A stretch of DNA of 64,000 bases, from NCBI RefSeq assembly GCF_001045445.1, contig NZ_LFNF01000001.1, forward strand, positions 62,001 to 126,000. The letters run 5' to 3'. This DNA is from Chryseobacterium sp. BLS98 (GTDB lineage Bacteria > Bacteroidota > Bacteroidia > Flavobacteriales > Weeksellaceae). The notes under the pieces are model-generated. The model saw nothing but the letters and a program-made list of their open reading frames with translations. It was not told where the DNA came from and made no database searches. This document shows, one piece after another, positions 53,605 through 62,091 of the stretch (within the stretch, counting starts at the first letter, position 1; every line of letters begins with the position of its first letter). The translations under genes were made by a program, and so were the position numbers.

Positions 53605-54486
53605 ATGAAACAAAGAACACCTGTTGTTGTAAACATCTTAATAATAACCGGACTTTTAATAGTTTTTTATTATTTGTTTGTACAGAGTTACTCGTTCCTA
53701 GCTTCACCTTATTTCTGGGGAACTGTGGTGATCAGTGCCATTTTGGCCTACATCCACAGCGCAATCGGAGATTTGATTGAAAACAATAAATTCAAAAAAC
53801 TATCTCCGGAAGAAAAAGCAGCTTATCTGGCAGAAAAGAAAGTGCCTTTCTTAAGAAGAATGTATGACAGTGCATTCAAAAAACAGTCTGCTACAGAAGA
53901 AAAAGATATCCTTATCGATCATGGTTTTGATGGGATTATGGAATTAGACAATCAATTACCTAAATGGTGGGTAGGATTATTCTATTTTGGGACTGCTTTT
54001 TGTATTGTATATATTGCAGCTTACTCTTTCACAGATTTCGCGCACCCATTGAGCGAATACGAGCAGGAGTACAAGGAGCAGATGGCCAGCATTGCAGAAT
54101 ATGAAGCAAGCCAGCCTCCGGTAACTATAGAAACAGCAAAATATTCTGCTGACAATATCGCGGAAGGAAAAGAACTATTCAAAACCAACTGTGCATCTTG
54201 TCACAAAGAAGACGGAAGCGGTGGTATCGGTCCGAACCTTACGGATAACTACTGGATCAACCAGCCTGAGAAGACTTTATTCAAAAACGTTTTCCATATG
54301 GACTGGAATGGTTCTCCTACTAACCCTGCCATGAGACCATTCGGTAAAAACGGTGAGGTTTCAGGAGCAGAGATTGAAAAGATTGCAGCTTATGTATATC
54401 ACATCAACCAGGAACAACCGCCAGTGACTCCGGCTCAGGGAGGAGCAGCTCCTCAGGGAACCGAAGCACATTGGGAAAAAGAATAA
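53605..54486 (+). CDS. ccoP: cbb3 oxidase subunit CcoP with one haem c
   Basis: 293 residues. N-terminal membrane helices (residues about 9-30 and 32-50), then the CcoP N-terminal block DHGFDGIMELDNQLPKWWVGLFYFGTAFCIVY, a second helix, and a cytochrome c domain with a single CxxCH, NCASCHKEDGSGGIGPNL. Proteobacterial CcoP carries two CxxCH sites; only one is present here, with axial methionine candidate in NPAMRPF. The C-terminus is P/Q/A-rich and polar. It passes electrons to CcoO. A strong hairpin follows. Confidence 0.93.
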   Translation: MKQRTPVVVNILIITGLLIVFYYLFVQSYSFLASPYFWGTVVISAILAYIHSAIGDLIENNKFKKLSPEEKAAYLAEKKVPFLRRMYDSAFKKQSATEEKDILIDHGFDGIMELDNQLPKWWVGLFYFGTAFCIVYIAAYSFTDFAHPLSEYEQEYKEQMASIAEYEASQPPVTIETAKYSADNIAEGKELFKTNCASCHKEDGSGGIGPNLTDNYWINQPEKTLFKNVFHMDWNGSPTNPAMRPFGKNGEVSGAEIEKIAAYVYHINQEQPPVTPAQGGAAPQGTEAHWEKE

Positions 54487-54509
54487 TTTTAAAAAAATTA
54501 GAAACATAT

Positions 54510-54562
54510 GAAAAAAACATAATTTGTTATTAGATTAAAATAGTAACGAATTATGTTTTTTC
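54510..54562 (+). terminator. Hairpin between ccoP and ccoG
   Basis: GAAAAAAACATAATTTGTTA and the nearly exact reverse complement TAACGAATTATGTTTTTTC form a stem of about 18 base pairs with one mismatch. The loop is 14 bases and a T-run follows. It would end or attenuate the ccoNOQP transcript before ccoG. Confidence 0.8.
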
Positions 54563-54582
54563 TTTTTTAAATATATTACAAT

Positions 54583-56037
54583 ATGTCAGACATAGAAGAA
54601 ATAGAAGTACGCGGCGGACAGGGACAGGTTCTGGACCCTGAAACTTACAGAGATTCTATAGGGACAATGGAGCAATCCGGTAAGAGAAAATGGGTATTTC
54701 CAAGGAAACCAAAGGGGAAATACACCAACTATAGAAACATTGTAAGCTATATTTTACTTATTATTTACTTTACGGTGCCATTCCTGAAAATTAATGGCAA
54801 TCCATTCTTTTTATTTAATGTTATTGATAGGGAGTTTTTCATTTTCGGACAGCCTTTCTATCCGCAAGACTTTTTTATCCTGACTTTAGGTGCCATCGCC
54901 TCTTTAATATTTATCATCATTTTTACGATTGCGTTCGGAAGAATTTTCTGCGGATGGATATGTCCTCAGACAATTTTTATGGAATCTATCTTCCGTAAAA
55001 TTGAATATCTTATTGAAGGTGACCGAAACAAGCAAATGAAGCTGGACAGACAGGAGTGGAACAGTGAGAAGATCTGGAAACGAAGCCTTAAATGGACGGT
55101 TTATATCATTATTTCATTAATCATTACCCACTTTATGCTGATGTATATCGTAGGGTATAAAGAAATATTCAAAATTATATCAGAAGGGCCGTTTGCCCAT
55201 CCTACCAATTTTATTGTAATGGTGCTTTTCACTGCTGCATTTTACTTTGTATTTGCATGGTTCAGAGAGCAGGTTTGTACCCTCGTTTGTCCATACGGAA
55301 GATTACAGGGAGTATTGATTGATAAAGATACCATCAATGTTTTTTACGATTTTAAAAGAGGCGAAAACAGATCAAAATGGAGAAAAGGAGAAGACCGTAA
55401 AGCAGCCGGAAAAGGTGACTGTATCGACTGCCATCAGTGCGTGGTGGTTTGTCCTACAGGAATTGACATCAGAGACGGGCAGCAGCTGGAATGCGTAAAC
55501 TGTACCGCATGTATCGATGCGTGTGACGAGGTAATGGATAAAGTAGGTCTTCCGAAAGGTCTGATCAGATATGCATCCGAAAACGAAATTGAAAATCAAA
55601 CTCAGTTTAAGTTCACAGGAAGAATGAAAGGCTTTGCTGTAGTTCTGGTTCTCTTGGTAGGATTCTTAGGATTCCTTCTTTACAACCGTGGTGAAATGGA
55701 AGCAAAATTCATTAAACCGGCAGGAAGCACATTCTTTATAAGAGACGGAAAAATTACCAACACTTACAATTACACTTTCCTGAACAAGACGAATGACAAG
55801 AAAATCGTTACGATAAAAGTTCTTGAACCTGCTCACGGGGAAATCACTTACAGTGCATCCAGCAAAATCCAGGTAGACAGGGACAAAATTTCGAAAGGAA
55901 CCATCAACATCAGCTTCCCTGAGAATGACATGAAACTTTCAAAACAAAATATAACCATCGGCGTATATGATATGAAAGGTAAGCTTGTAGATTCTTACCA
56001 GACCTACTTCGAGGGGCCATTCAAACTGCAATTTTAA
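54583..56037 (+). CDS. ccoG: cbb3 accessory iron-sulfur protein CcoG
   Basis: 484 residues. Five membrane helices; polyferredoxin motifs CGWICPQTIF and CTLVCPYG, and two 4Fe-4S ferredoxin motifs, CIDCHQCVVVCP and CVNCTACIDAC, between residues about 278 and 312. The C-terminal part is an Ig-like CcoG C-domain (FIRDGKITNTYNYTFLNKT). CcoG/RdxA is a copper reductase that supplies Cu(I) for the oxidase. It is spaced 96 bases from ccoP by a hairpin and precedes ccoH by 12 bases. Confidence 0.94.
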   Translation: MSDIEEIEVRGGQGQVLDPETYRDSIGTMEQSGKRKWVFPRKPKGKYTNYRNIVSYILLIIYFTVPFLKINGNPFFLFNVIDREFFIFGQPFYPQDFFILTLGAIASLIFIIIFTIAFGRIFCGWICPQTIFMESIFRKIEYLIEGDRNKQMKLDRQEWNSEKIWKRSLKWTVYIIISLIITHFMLMYIVGYKEIFKIISEGPFAHPTNFIVMVLFTAAFYFVFAWFREQVCTLVCPYGRLQGVLIDKDTINVFYDFKRGENRSKWRKGEDRKAAGKGDCIDCHQCVVVCPTGIDIRDGQQLECVNCTACIDACDEVMDKVGLPKGLIRYASENEIENQTQFKFTGRMKGFAVVLVLLVGFLGFLLYNRGEMEAKFIKPAGSTFFIRDGKITNTYNYTFLNKTNDKKIVTIKVLEPAHGEITYSASSKIQVDRDKISKGTINISFPENDMKLSKQNITIGVYDMKGKLVDSYQTYFEGPFKLQF

Positions 56038-56049
56038 TTTTAAGAAGAA

Positions 56050-56502
56050 ATGAAAAACTTTAGTTGGGGACACGGTGTTGTAATTGCATTATTTGCATTC
56101 ATTGTTTTCATATTATCCATGCTGTTTCTTTTCCCGAACGGGCAGAAGAATTCTGAAATGGTAACCGATAATTATTACGAAGAGGAGCTTAAATATCAGG
56201 ATGTGATTGATGCTAAAAAAAGAGCAGACGACCTGCAGGAAAAGCCGGTATACAGCCAGGAGAAAAGCGGAATTAAAATCACCTTTCCAAAAGAATACAA
56301 CAATACCAATACTACGGTAAAATTTGTTTTAAACAGAACCGACGACCAGAATTTAGATATCAAAAAATCTGTAAAGCTTGATGCTTCACAATCTTTTATA
56401 GTACCTGCACAGGTATTAAAAGTAGGAAATTATACTTTAAGACTGATGTGGACAAAAGACAAAACAGACTATAGAATGGATTATGATGTGATATGGAAAT
56501 AG
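56050..56502 (+). CDS. ccoH: FixH/CcoH-family assembly protein
   Basis: 150 residues. One membrane helix near the N-terminus (WGHGVVIALFAFIVFILSMLFLF) and a periplasmic beta domain typical of FixH (TDNYYEEELKYQDVIDAKKRADDL, then VKFVLNRT and LRLMWTKDKTDYRMDYDV). The YYxxEL start is characteristic. It helps assemble the cbb3 oxidase. Its last 10 bases overlap the next start, showing translation coupling. Confidence 0.9.
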   Translation: MKNFSWGHGVVIALFAFIVFILSMLFLFPNGQKNSEMVTDNYYEEELKYQDVIDAKKRADDLQEKPVYSQEKSGIKITFPKEYNNTNTTVKFVLNRTDDQNLDIKKSVKLDASQSFIVPAQVLKVGNYTLRLMWTKDKTDYRMDYDVIWK

Positions 56503-57248
56503 GGCTTATTTTATCGGCTATTGCATTGGGTTTTGCCTCCGGTTTTCACTGTATCGGAATGTGCGGGCCAATTGCCTTATCGATGGGATTGACTAAAAAG
56601 CAGGCTACGAATTTTTATATTCAGAATCTAACTTACCAATTCGGCAGGATAGTTACCTATTCACTGTTGGGTGCTATTCTGGGAATCGTAGGGGAAGGCT
56701 TTGAAATGGCAGGCTTTCAGCAGTATCTTACGATCATTGCCGGAATCCTTCTTATTATTATGGCTTTGTTTTCGTTTGGCGGAAAAGATTTCGCTTCCAG
56801 AATCCCTTTTCTTTCTAAATTCCTGTTTTCAGTAAAATCAAATTTAGGAAGATTACTTCAGAAAGCAGATTACCGCTCCAGATTTACAACCGGGCTTCTT
56901 AACGGATTCCTTCCATGCGGAATGGTTTATATGGCTCTTACGGCCAGCCTGGCAGCCGGAGGGGTATGGCAGGGAGCTTCATATATGGCCTTATTTGGTC
57001 TTGGCACCCTTCCTTTCATGTTTGCGGTAGTTTTAGCCGGAAACCTTATGAATCAGGCTTTCAGAATTAGAATCTTAAAAGCAGTTCCTGTTATTATGAT
57101 TATTCTGGGCGGATTATTTATTCTGAGAGGCCTTGAACTGGGAATTCCTTATATCTCACCCAGAGCTGAAGCGATGACGATTTCCAAAGATCACAATGGG
57201 AACTGCCATATTGAAGGGCATGATCACAGCTCAAGCAATTGTCATTAA
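56493..57248 (+). CDS. TauE/SafE-family membrane protein of the cco cluster
   Basis: 251 residues, six to eight membrane helices. GFASGFHCIGMCGPIALSMG near residue 15 holds two cysteines of the sulfite exporter/urease-accessory family; LLNGFLPCGMVYMALTASLA near 146 has another conserved cysteine. The C-terminal HNGNCHIEGHDHSSSNCH is His/Cys-rich and could bind copper. Homologues at the end of cco clusters are implicated in copper supply and oxidase maturation. Metal transport is inferred from context. Confidence 0.85.
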   Translation: MEIGLILSAIALGFASGFHCIGMCGPIALSMGLTKKQATNFYIQNLTYQFGRIVTYSLLGAILGIVGEGFEMAGFQQYLTIIAGILLIIMALFSFGGKDFASRIPFLSKFLFSVKSNLGRLLQKADYRSRFTTGLLNGFLPCGMVYMALTASLAAGGVWQGASYMALFGLGTLPFMFAVVLAGNLMNQAFRIRILKAVPVIMIILGGLFILRGLELGIPYISPRAEAMTISKDHNGNCHIEGHDHSSSNCH

Positions 57249-57260
57249 TTTAACTAACCC

Positions 57261-58001
57261 ATGAAAAATATTCTCTTTTTATTCATTGCAGCTGTATTTG
57301 GACTGCAGTCATGCACCATTAATTCTGAAATTGTGTATCATAAAGATGCTGCCTCTACCTCAGTTACAGACATTGATATGAAACAGTTTATGGCTGAAAT
57401 GAAAGCTATGACCCCGGATTCTATGAAACAGAAAAATGAATTTGGAGAAATGGATAAACTGCCTACAGAGTGGACGAGCCTGCTTGATATGCAGCAAAAA
57501 GAAGGAAAACACCAGACAACCAATCCGGATTCCATCAGGATCATGAAAAAGATCTTCATGAAAATGAATAGGGAAAATAATGAGCCGGCCGGCCTTTCCT
57601 TAAAAATGGACCACTTTACCCAGGCGGACCATCAGATGCTGAAAAGCTATAACAAAAAGGAAAAACTTCCGCTGGATCAGAATATTTTCAATAACTGGGA
57701 CGGAAAAACACTGACCATCAATACGGAAAATTTCAATCTTAAAAACATTGAAGAAACCCTTAAAAGCAAAGCTTCTAAAGACGAGGCTGAAAAAGTGGAA
57801 GGAATGGTTACCATGTTCTTTAAAAGCATAGGAACAACCCTGAAATTTGAAAACAAAATAAAATCCATCACCGGAAAACATGATTGGGTAAAACAAACCG
57901 ATAATTATACGGTTAAAATTGATTACGACCTCAAAGCGATGTATGATAAGGAGACAAAACTAAGGAATGCCGATAAACAAATTATTATCGTTACAGAATA
58001 A
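57261..58001 (+). CDS. Conserved lipoprotein, copy 1
   Basis: 246 residues. A lipoprotein signal (LFLFIAAVFGLQSC, lipobox C18) is followed by a domain with no family I recognise. It shares with copy 2 the sequence CTINSEIVYHKDAAS..., MDKLPTEWTSLLDMQ..., LSLKMDHFTQADHQML, WDGKTLTINTENFN and IKSITGKHDWVKQ. It is probably anchored in the outer membrane or facing the periplasm. Its position 12 bases after the SafE-like gene suggests it belongs to the oxidase operon, but no biochemical link is visible. Confidence 0.8.
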   Translation: MKNILFLFIAAVFGLQSCTINSEIVYHKDAASTSVTDIDMKQFMAEMKAMTPDSMKQKNEFGEMDKLPTEWTSLLDMQQKEGKHQTTNPDSIRIMKKIFMKMNRENNEPAGLSLKMDHFTQADHQMLKSYNKKEKLPLDQNIFNNWDGKTLTINTENFNLKNIEETLKSKASKDEAEKVEGMVTMFFKSIGTTLKFENKIKSITGKHDWVKQTDNYTVKIDYDLKAMYDKETKLRNADKQIIIVTE

Positions 58002-58079
58002 AAAACAGGCTGAAATTTCAGTCCGTTTTCGGTTGGTATCTGTTTTGTAATACATAAGATAACACTAAAAAATTCAGTA

Positions 58080-58856
58080 ATGATTAAACAGATAAATTTG
58101 ATATGGGCCGCTATTCTTGTCATAGTTCTCCAGTCCTGCTCTATCAATACAGAAACTACCTATTACAAAGATGCTGCAACTAGTATGCAGTCGAATATCC
58201 TGATGGATAAAAGCGTAATGGGAATGATGAGCATGATGGGTTCTGATCCAAAGAAACTGAGCGACCTGGATAAGCTGCCTACTGACTGGACAAGTCTTTA
58301 TAATGTTCAGAAGCACGGAAAAATAACTCTTAATGAGGACTCGGTGAAGGTGCTGAAAAAAGTCTACATGAAAGTTGATAAAGATAAAAACGAGATCGTT
58401 GGTCTTTCCCTCAAATATGATAAACTTATGCCTACGGAAATTACCCAGCTCCTGGCCAGCGACAAACGTCTGAAAAAAATTCCTTTGCAGGACATTGCCG
58501 TTTGGGACGGCAAATCACTGACGATTAATACTGATAAATTCAATTCCGATGGTATCCTTAAAATGCTGGAAGAAAAGGAAACGGAAGAAAAAACAGTTCC
58601 TAAAACCAAAAGCGATTCTATTGAGGCCTATGGCAAGCAGATGGCTTCCGGAATGGCAGGAATGCTGAGAATGTTCAATCTTACATTTTCCAATAGGCTT
58701 AAATTCCAGAAACCCATCAAAAGTATTGAAGGCAAACATGATTTCGTAAAACAGATCGACAACAAAACGGTTGAGATTGTCGTAAGATCCAATGATCTTG
58801 TAGATGGTAAAAACCTTGTTAATAAAGATAAAAAAGTAGTTATTACAACGGAATAG
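58080..58856 (+). CDS. Conserved lipoprotein, copy 2
   Basis: 258 residues, a tandem paralogue of the preceding lipoprotein (IWAAILVIVLQSC lipobox; CSINTETTYYKDAAT; LDKLPTDWTSLYNVQ; VWDGKSLTINTDKFNSDG; IKSIEGKHDFVKQIDNKTVEI). Identity is spread over the whole length with several gaps, so the duplication is old. It is separated from copy 1 by 78 bases with a weak palindrome. A terminator follows the stop. Function unknown. Confidence 0.8.
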   Translation: MIKQINLIWAAILVIVLQSCSINTETTYYKDAATSMQSNILMDKSVMGMMSMMGSDPKKLSDLDKLPTDWTSLYNVQKHGKITLNEDSVKVLKKVYMKVDKDKNEIVGLSLKYDKLMPTEITQLLASDKRLKKIPLQDIAVWDGKSLTINTDKFNSDGILKMLEEKETEEKTVPKTKSDSIEAYGKQMASGMAGMLRMFNLTFSNRLKFQKPIKSIEGKHDFVKQIDNKTVEIVVRSNDLVDGKNLVNKDKKVVITTE

Positions 58857-58880
58857 TTCCGGTTTAACAATACAAAAGAA

Positions 58881-58907
58881 AATCCCCTTTCGGTTTGAAA
58901 GGGGATT
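58881..58907. terminator. Bidirectional terminator, lipoprotein/serS
   Basis: AATCCCCTTTC and GAAAGGGGATT form a perfect 11-base stem around GGTTT, with A/T runs on both sides. Confidence 0.92.
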
Positions 58908-58927
58908 ATTTATATAGAAATATAATC

Positions 58928-60196
58928 CTAGTTAATCAGATCGAATCTTGCATATTCTGCAATCTTCTTAGGAATCCTGATTCCTTCAGCGGTCTGGTTG
59001 TTTTCAAGCAATGCAGCCATAATCCTTGGAAGGGCCATTGCAGAACCGTTCAACGTATGAACCAACTGAGATTTCCCTTCTGTTTTGAAACGGCATTTCA
59101 GACGGTTCGCCTGAAAAGTTTCAAAATTAGATACAGAGCTTACTTCCAGCCACATTTCCTGAGCAGCACTCCATACTTCAAAATCGTAGGTCATTGCAGC
59201 TGCAAAACCTGTATCCCCACCGCAAAGTCTTAATACTCTGAATGGAAGTTCAAGATCTGTAAGGATTTCTTTGATATGTTCTACCATTTCCTCTAAAACC
59301 GCATATGAATTTTCCGGTTTTTCGATTCTTACGATCTCTACTTTTTCGAACTGGTGAAGACGGTTCAGACCTCTTACGTGAGCTCCGTAGCTTCCCGCCT
59401 CTCTTCTGTAGCACTGAGAGAAAGCTGTATTTTTAATAGGAAGATCCTTTTCCTCAAGCAATACATCGCGGTAAAGATTCGTTACCGGAACTTCAGCCGT
59501 TGGGATCAGATAAAGATCATCTAAACCAATGTGGTACATTTGTCCTTCTTTGTCAGGAAGCTGACCTGTGCCGTATCCTGAAGCTTCATTCACAACGTGG
59601 GGCGGATTCACCTCCATATAGCCTTTTTCAACATTCTTATCTAAGAAATACTGAACCAAAGCTCTCTGAAGTCTTGCTCCTTTTCCTAAATAAACAGGGA
59701 AACCTGCACCCGCAATCTTTACCCCAAGTTCAAAATCGATCAGGTTATATTTTTTGGCCAGCTCCCAGTGAGGAATAGCTCCTTCTCCAAGGCCTTCCAC
59801 ATCGTGAGACTGGTAAATATTTTCATTATCTTCTGCAGAAGCCCCGCTTTTTACCGCTTCATACGGAATATTCGGAATCTGGTATAATATATCCAGTAAA
59901 GCTTTCTCCGCTACATCCAGTTGGGACTGCAATTCTTTACTCGATTCTTTAAATTGTGCTGTTTTAGATTTTGCAGACTCCGCTTCTTCTTTTTTTCCTT
60001 CTTTCATCAAAAGCCCAATTTCTTTGGAAATTTTGTTGATCTCGGAAAGCTGGGAATCTAATTCAAACTGGATTCTTTTTCTTTCGTCGTCGGTAGCAAT
60101 AGCATCGTCTACCAACCCAAGATTCTTGAATTGTCTTTTTTGAAGACCTTCTAAAACGCGCTCTTTATTGTCGCGCAAAAAATTGACTTGTAACAT
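58928..60196 (-). CDS. serS: Seryl-tRNA synthetase
   Basis: Class II synthetase that charges tRNA-Ser and tRNA-Sec. 422 residues. The N-terminal coiled-coil arm (residues about 30-100, MLQVNFLRDNKERVLEG start) binds the tRNA long arm. The catalytic core follows: motif 2 NTAFSQCYRREAGSYG and motif 3 NGSAMALPRIMAALLEN. Cytosolic. A -7 box lies 56 bases upstream of the ATG. Confidence 0.97.
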   Translation of the reverse strand: MLQVNFLRDNKERVLEGLQKRQFKNLGLVDDAIATDDERKRIQFELDSQLSEINKISKEIGLLMKEGKKEEAESAKSKTAQFKESSKELQSQLDVAEKALLDILYQIPNIPYEAVKSGASAEDNENIYQSHDVEGLGEGAIPHWELAKKYNLIDFELGVKIAGAGFPVYLGKGARLQRALVQYFLDKNVEKGYMEVNPPHVVNEASGYGTGQLPDKEGQMYHIGLDDLYLIPTAEVPVTNLYRDVLLEEKDLPIKNTAFSQCYRREAGSYGAHVRGLNRLHQFEKVEIVRIEKPENSYAVLEEMVEHIKEILTDLELPFRVLRLCGGDTGFAAAMTYDFEVWSAAQEMWLEVSSVSNFETFQANRLKCRFKTEGKSQLVHTLNGSAMALPRIMAALLENNQTAEGIRIPKKIAEYARFDLIN

Positions 60197-60252
60197 TGTA
60201 TTGAGATGTTAAATATTAGATGTTAAACTTAAATACTAAGCTAACAGTTTTG

Positions 60253-60260
60253 CAAATTTA
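60253..60260 (-). promoter_or_regulatory. Promoter -7 box for serS
   Basis: TAAATTTG on the minus strand, within the tail of the upstream lipoprotein gap (just before its stop region), giving a leader of about 50 bases. Confidence 0.45.
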
Positions 60261-60262
60261 AA

Positions 60263-60787
60263 TTATTTTATGATAGTAACGGTATTTATAGCATTGGGTG
60301 CATCGGCAGCTTTGGTAAATACAACCTGATTATTATAAAGAACTTCAGAAACCTGAAATACCGAAGGTGTCCAGCGGTATCTGATCTCCATAGAATCAAT
60401 AGTGGTTTCAACAACATTATTGACTGTCCTTCTTAATGCAAATGCCATCTTGGAGTGGTAAGTTCTGTTATCAGGCCCCAGCGAATCCATAGTCATTCTT
60501 TTAGCCCCTCTTATATACTCAAAGTAATATAGGGAATCTGTGGTCACTTTAAGGGGTACAGATACCGGAGACACATCTGTAGCACCAAAAGCATCATTCA
60601 CTGCATAGGAAGAATAGGAGCCGTTCTTTTTGGCATTCAGAAGATCCTGGCCCGCACTGTTTTTTATATAAATGTTCAGGATCTGGTCGATTCTCTGTAA
60701 AGAATCTTCATCGCTTCCGCATGAAACTGTTAAAAACAGGAGGGCTATAAGTTGAAATAGTAAAATATGATTGAGCTTGAATTTCAT
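60263..60787 (-). CDS. Predicted lipoprotein of unknown family
   Basis: 174 residues. A lipoprotein signal with lipobox C23 (ALLFLTVSC) is followed by a mostly beta domain (DQILNIYIKNSAGQDLLN, VPLKVTTDSLYYFEYIRG, IRYRWTPSVFQVSEVLYNNQVVF). No named domain recognised. It stops about 66 bases upstream of serS on the same strand and is divergent from the flippase gene. Its promoter box TACATTTG is visible. Confidence 0.78.
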   Translation of the reverse strand: MKFKLNHILLFQLIALLFLTVSCGSDEDSLQRIDQILNIYIKNSAGQDLLNAKKNGSYSSYAVNDAFGATDVSPVSVPLKVTTDSLYYFEYIRGAKRMTMDSLGPDNRTYHSKMAFALRRTVNNVVETTIDSMEIRYRWTPSVFQVSEVLYNNQVVFTKAADAPNAINTVTIIK

Positions 60788-60818
60788 CTTCCGTTAATTT
60801 TCAATAATCTTTTTTATG

Positions 60819-60826
60819 CAAATGTA
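60819..60826 (-). promoter_or_regulatory. Promoter -7 box for lipoprotein gene
   Basis: TACATTTG on the minus strand, 31 bases before the ATG. It faces the plus-strand -7 box at 60833-60840 with only 6 bases between. Confidence 0.45.
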
Positions 60827-60832
60827 TAATTA

Positions 60833-60840
60833 TATATTTG
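60833..60840 (+). promoter_or_regulatory. Promoter -7 box for flippase gene
   Basis: TATATTTG matches TAnnTTTG, 18 bases before the flippase ATG. Confidence 0.45.
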
Positions 60841-60858
60841 TTCTCGTAATATTTTACC

Positions 60859-62091
60859 ATGTTTTTAAACAAACTCAAAAGATTAAACAGCAGCCACATC
60901 ACCACCATCTTTAAGGGAAACTTTATTTCTAAATTCGTTTTGGTGATCGGAGGGCTCTTGCTGGCAAAATATTACGGATCCTCAGAATACGGTATTTTCA
61001 GCATTTACCTGAGCATCATGACTATTTTTAGTGTGATACTTAGTCTTGCACAGGAGCACATGATCATGCTGGAAGGTAATGAACAGGATGTGAATAATAA
61101 TTTTAGTTCCGCCGGAATTATTTCAGTAACCATTATGCTTCTGGCGTTTCTGCTCGTATTTATTCCTTTTGACATTCCGAAGCATATTTTATTTCTGGGG
61201 ATATTTACAGGCTTTATCTATTTATTCACGAACAATGCAAAGTTTCTTTTAGCCAAAAAAAAATTATTCAAGCTGGTATCGGTACTAACTATTATAGATT
61301 CTGTGGTAAGTTTTCTGTTTCAGGTTTTATTTGTGTTTATCAAGATAGAAAACGGGCTTGTTATCGGTAGTCTGATAGGATATATTGCTGCTTTTCTTGC
61401 CGCTTTATACTATTCAAGGAAATATTTTGTAAGACCTGATTTCAAAAGATATATTGCCAATGCGAAAAAAAGACCGGAGCTTTTTAAATATTCTTATCCA
61501 TCAACGCTGATCAATGCTTTAGGCAATAATATTATGCCGATTCTGATATCGTTATATTTTGCAGACTCGTTGTTGGGAGAATATTCTTTAGCGGTAAAAA
61601 TAATGTCTGTTCCGCTTCTTCTGATCTCTTCTTCCATTGCAACGGTTTACTATCCGAAAGCGGCAGAAATCAATAACAGCGGTAGAAGCAGAAATGAACT
61701 GTTTGCCTACACTAAGAAAATGAGCCTGATGAATTTCTATATCATTTTTGCACTTTATGTACTCATTAATATAGTCGGGATTCCTGTTCTGAAAATGTTC
61801 TTCAATAAAAACTGGGAGCATCTTGGGCTTTTTATTTTCCTGATGTCCTTCGGATATCTTACCCGAAGCCTGATTAATCCTATTTCAGATATTCTTACGA
61901 TCCTGAAACGTAATAATGTAGCCCTGGTTTTCAATATTTATCTTTTCCTGGCTAATATTGCCGCGATTTTCATTGGAAAAGAAATGGGAATCAGCTATCT
62001 GGTGGGGATTTTTTCGGGTTTCTTGTTTATCGGTTATGGATTTTTGTATTTTTACATCATGTTTATTCTGAAGAAAAATGAATCCTATTAA
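60859..62091 (+). CDS. Polysaccharide flippase (MATE/Wzx-like)
   Basis: 410 residues and about 12 membrane helices spread over the whole length. The N-terminal NFISKFVLVIGGLLLAKYYGSSEYGIFSIYLSIM is the typical oligosaccharide-flippase start (PF01943/PF13440 type), and YYPKAAEINNSGRSRNELFAYTKKMS is a cytoplasmic loop common to that family. It would move lipid-linked sugars across the inner membrane. The last 14 bases overlap the acyltransferase start. No other glycan genes are beside it, so the pathway is unclear. Confidence 0.9.
   Translation: MFLNKLKRLNSSHITTIFKGNFISKFVLVIGGLLLAKYYGSSEYGIFSIYLSIMTIFSVILSLAQEHMIMLEGNEQDVNNNFSSAGIISVTIMLLAFLLVFIPFDIPKHILFLGIFTGFIYLFTNNAKFLLAKKKLFKLVSVLTIIDSVVSFLFQVLFVFIKIENGLVIGSLIGYIAAFLAALYYSRKYFVRPDFKRYIANAKKRPELFKYSYPSTLINALGNNIMPILISLYFADSLLGEYSLAVKIMSVPLLLISSSIATVYYPKAAEINNSGRSRNELFAYTKKMSLMNFYIIFALYVLINIVGIPVLKMFFNKNWEHLGLFIFLMSFGYLTRSLINPISDILTILKRNNVALVFNIYLFLANIAAIFIGKEMGISYLVGIFSGFLFIGYGFLYFYIMFILKKNESY

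Noticed and set aside
58002..58040. Hairpin CTGAAATTTCAG between the two lipoproteins
   Set aside because: The palindrome has no loop and a weak following T-run, so termination is doubtful.
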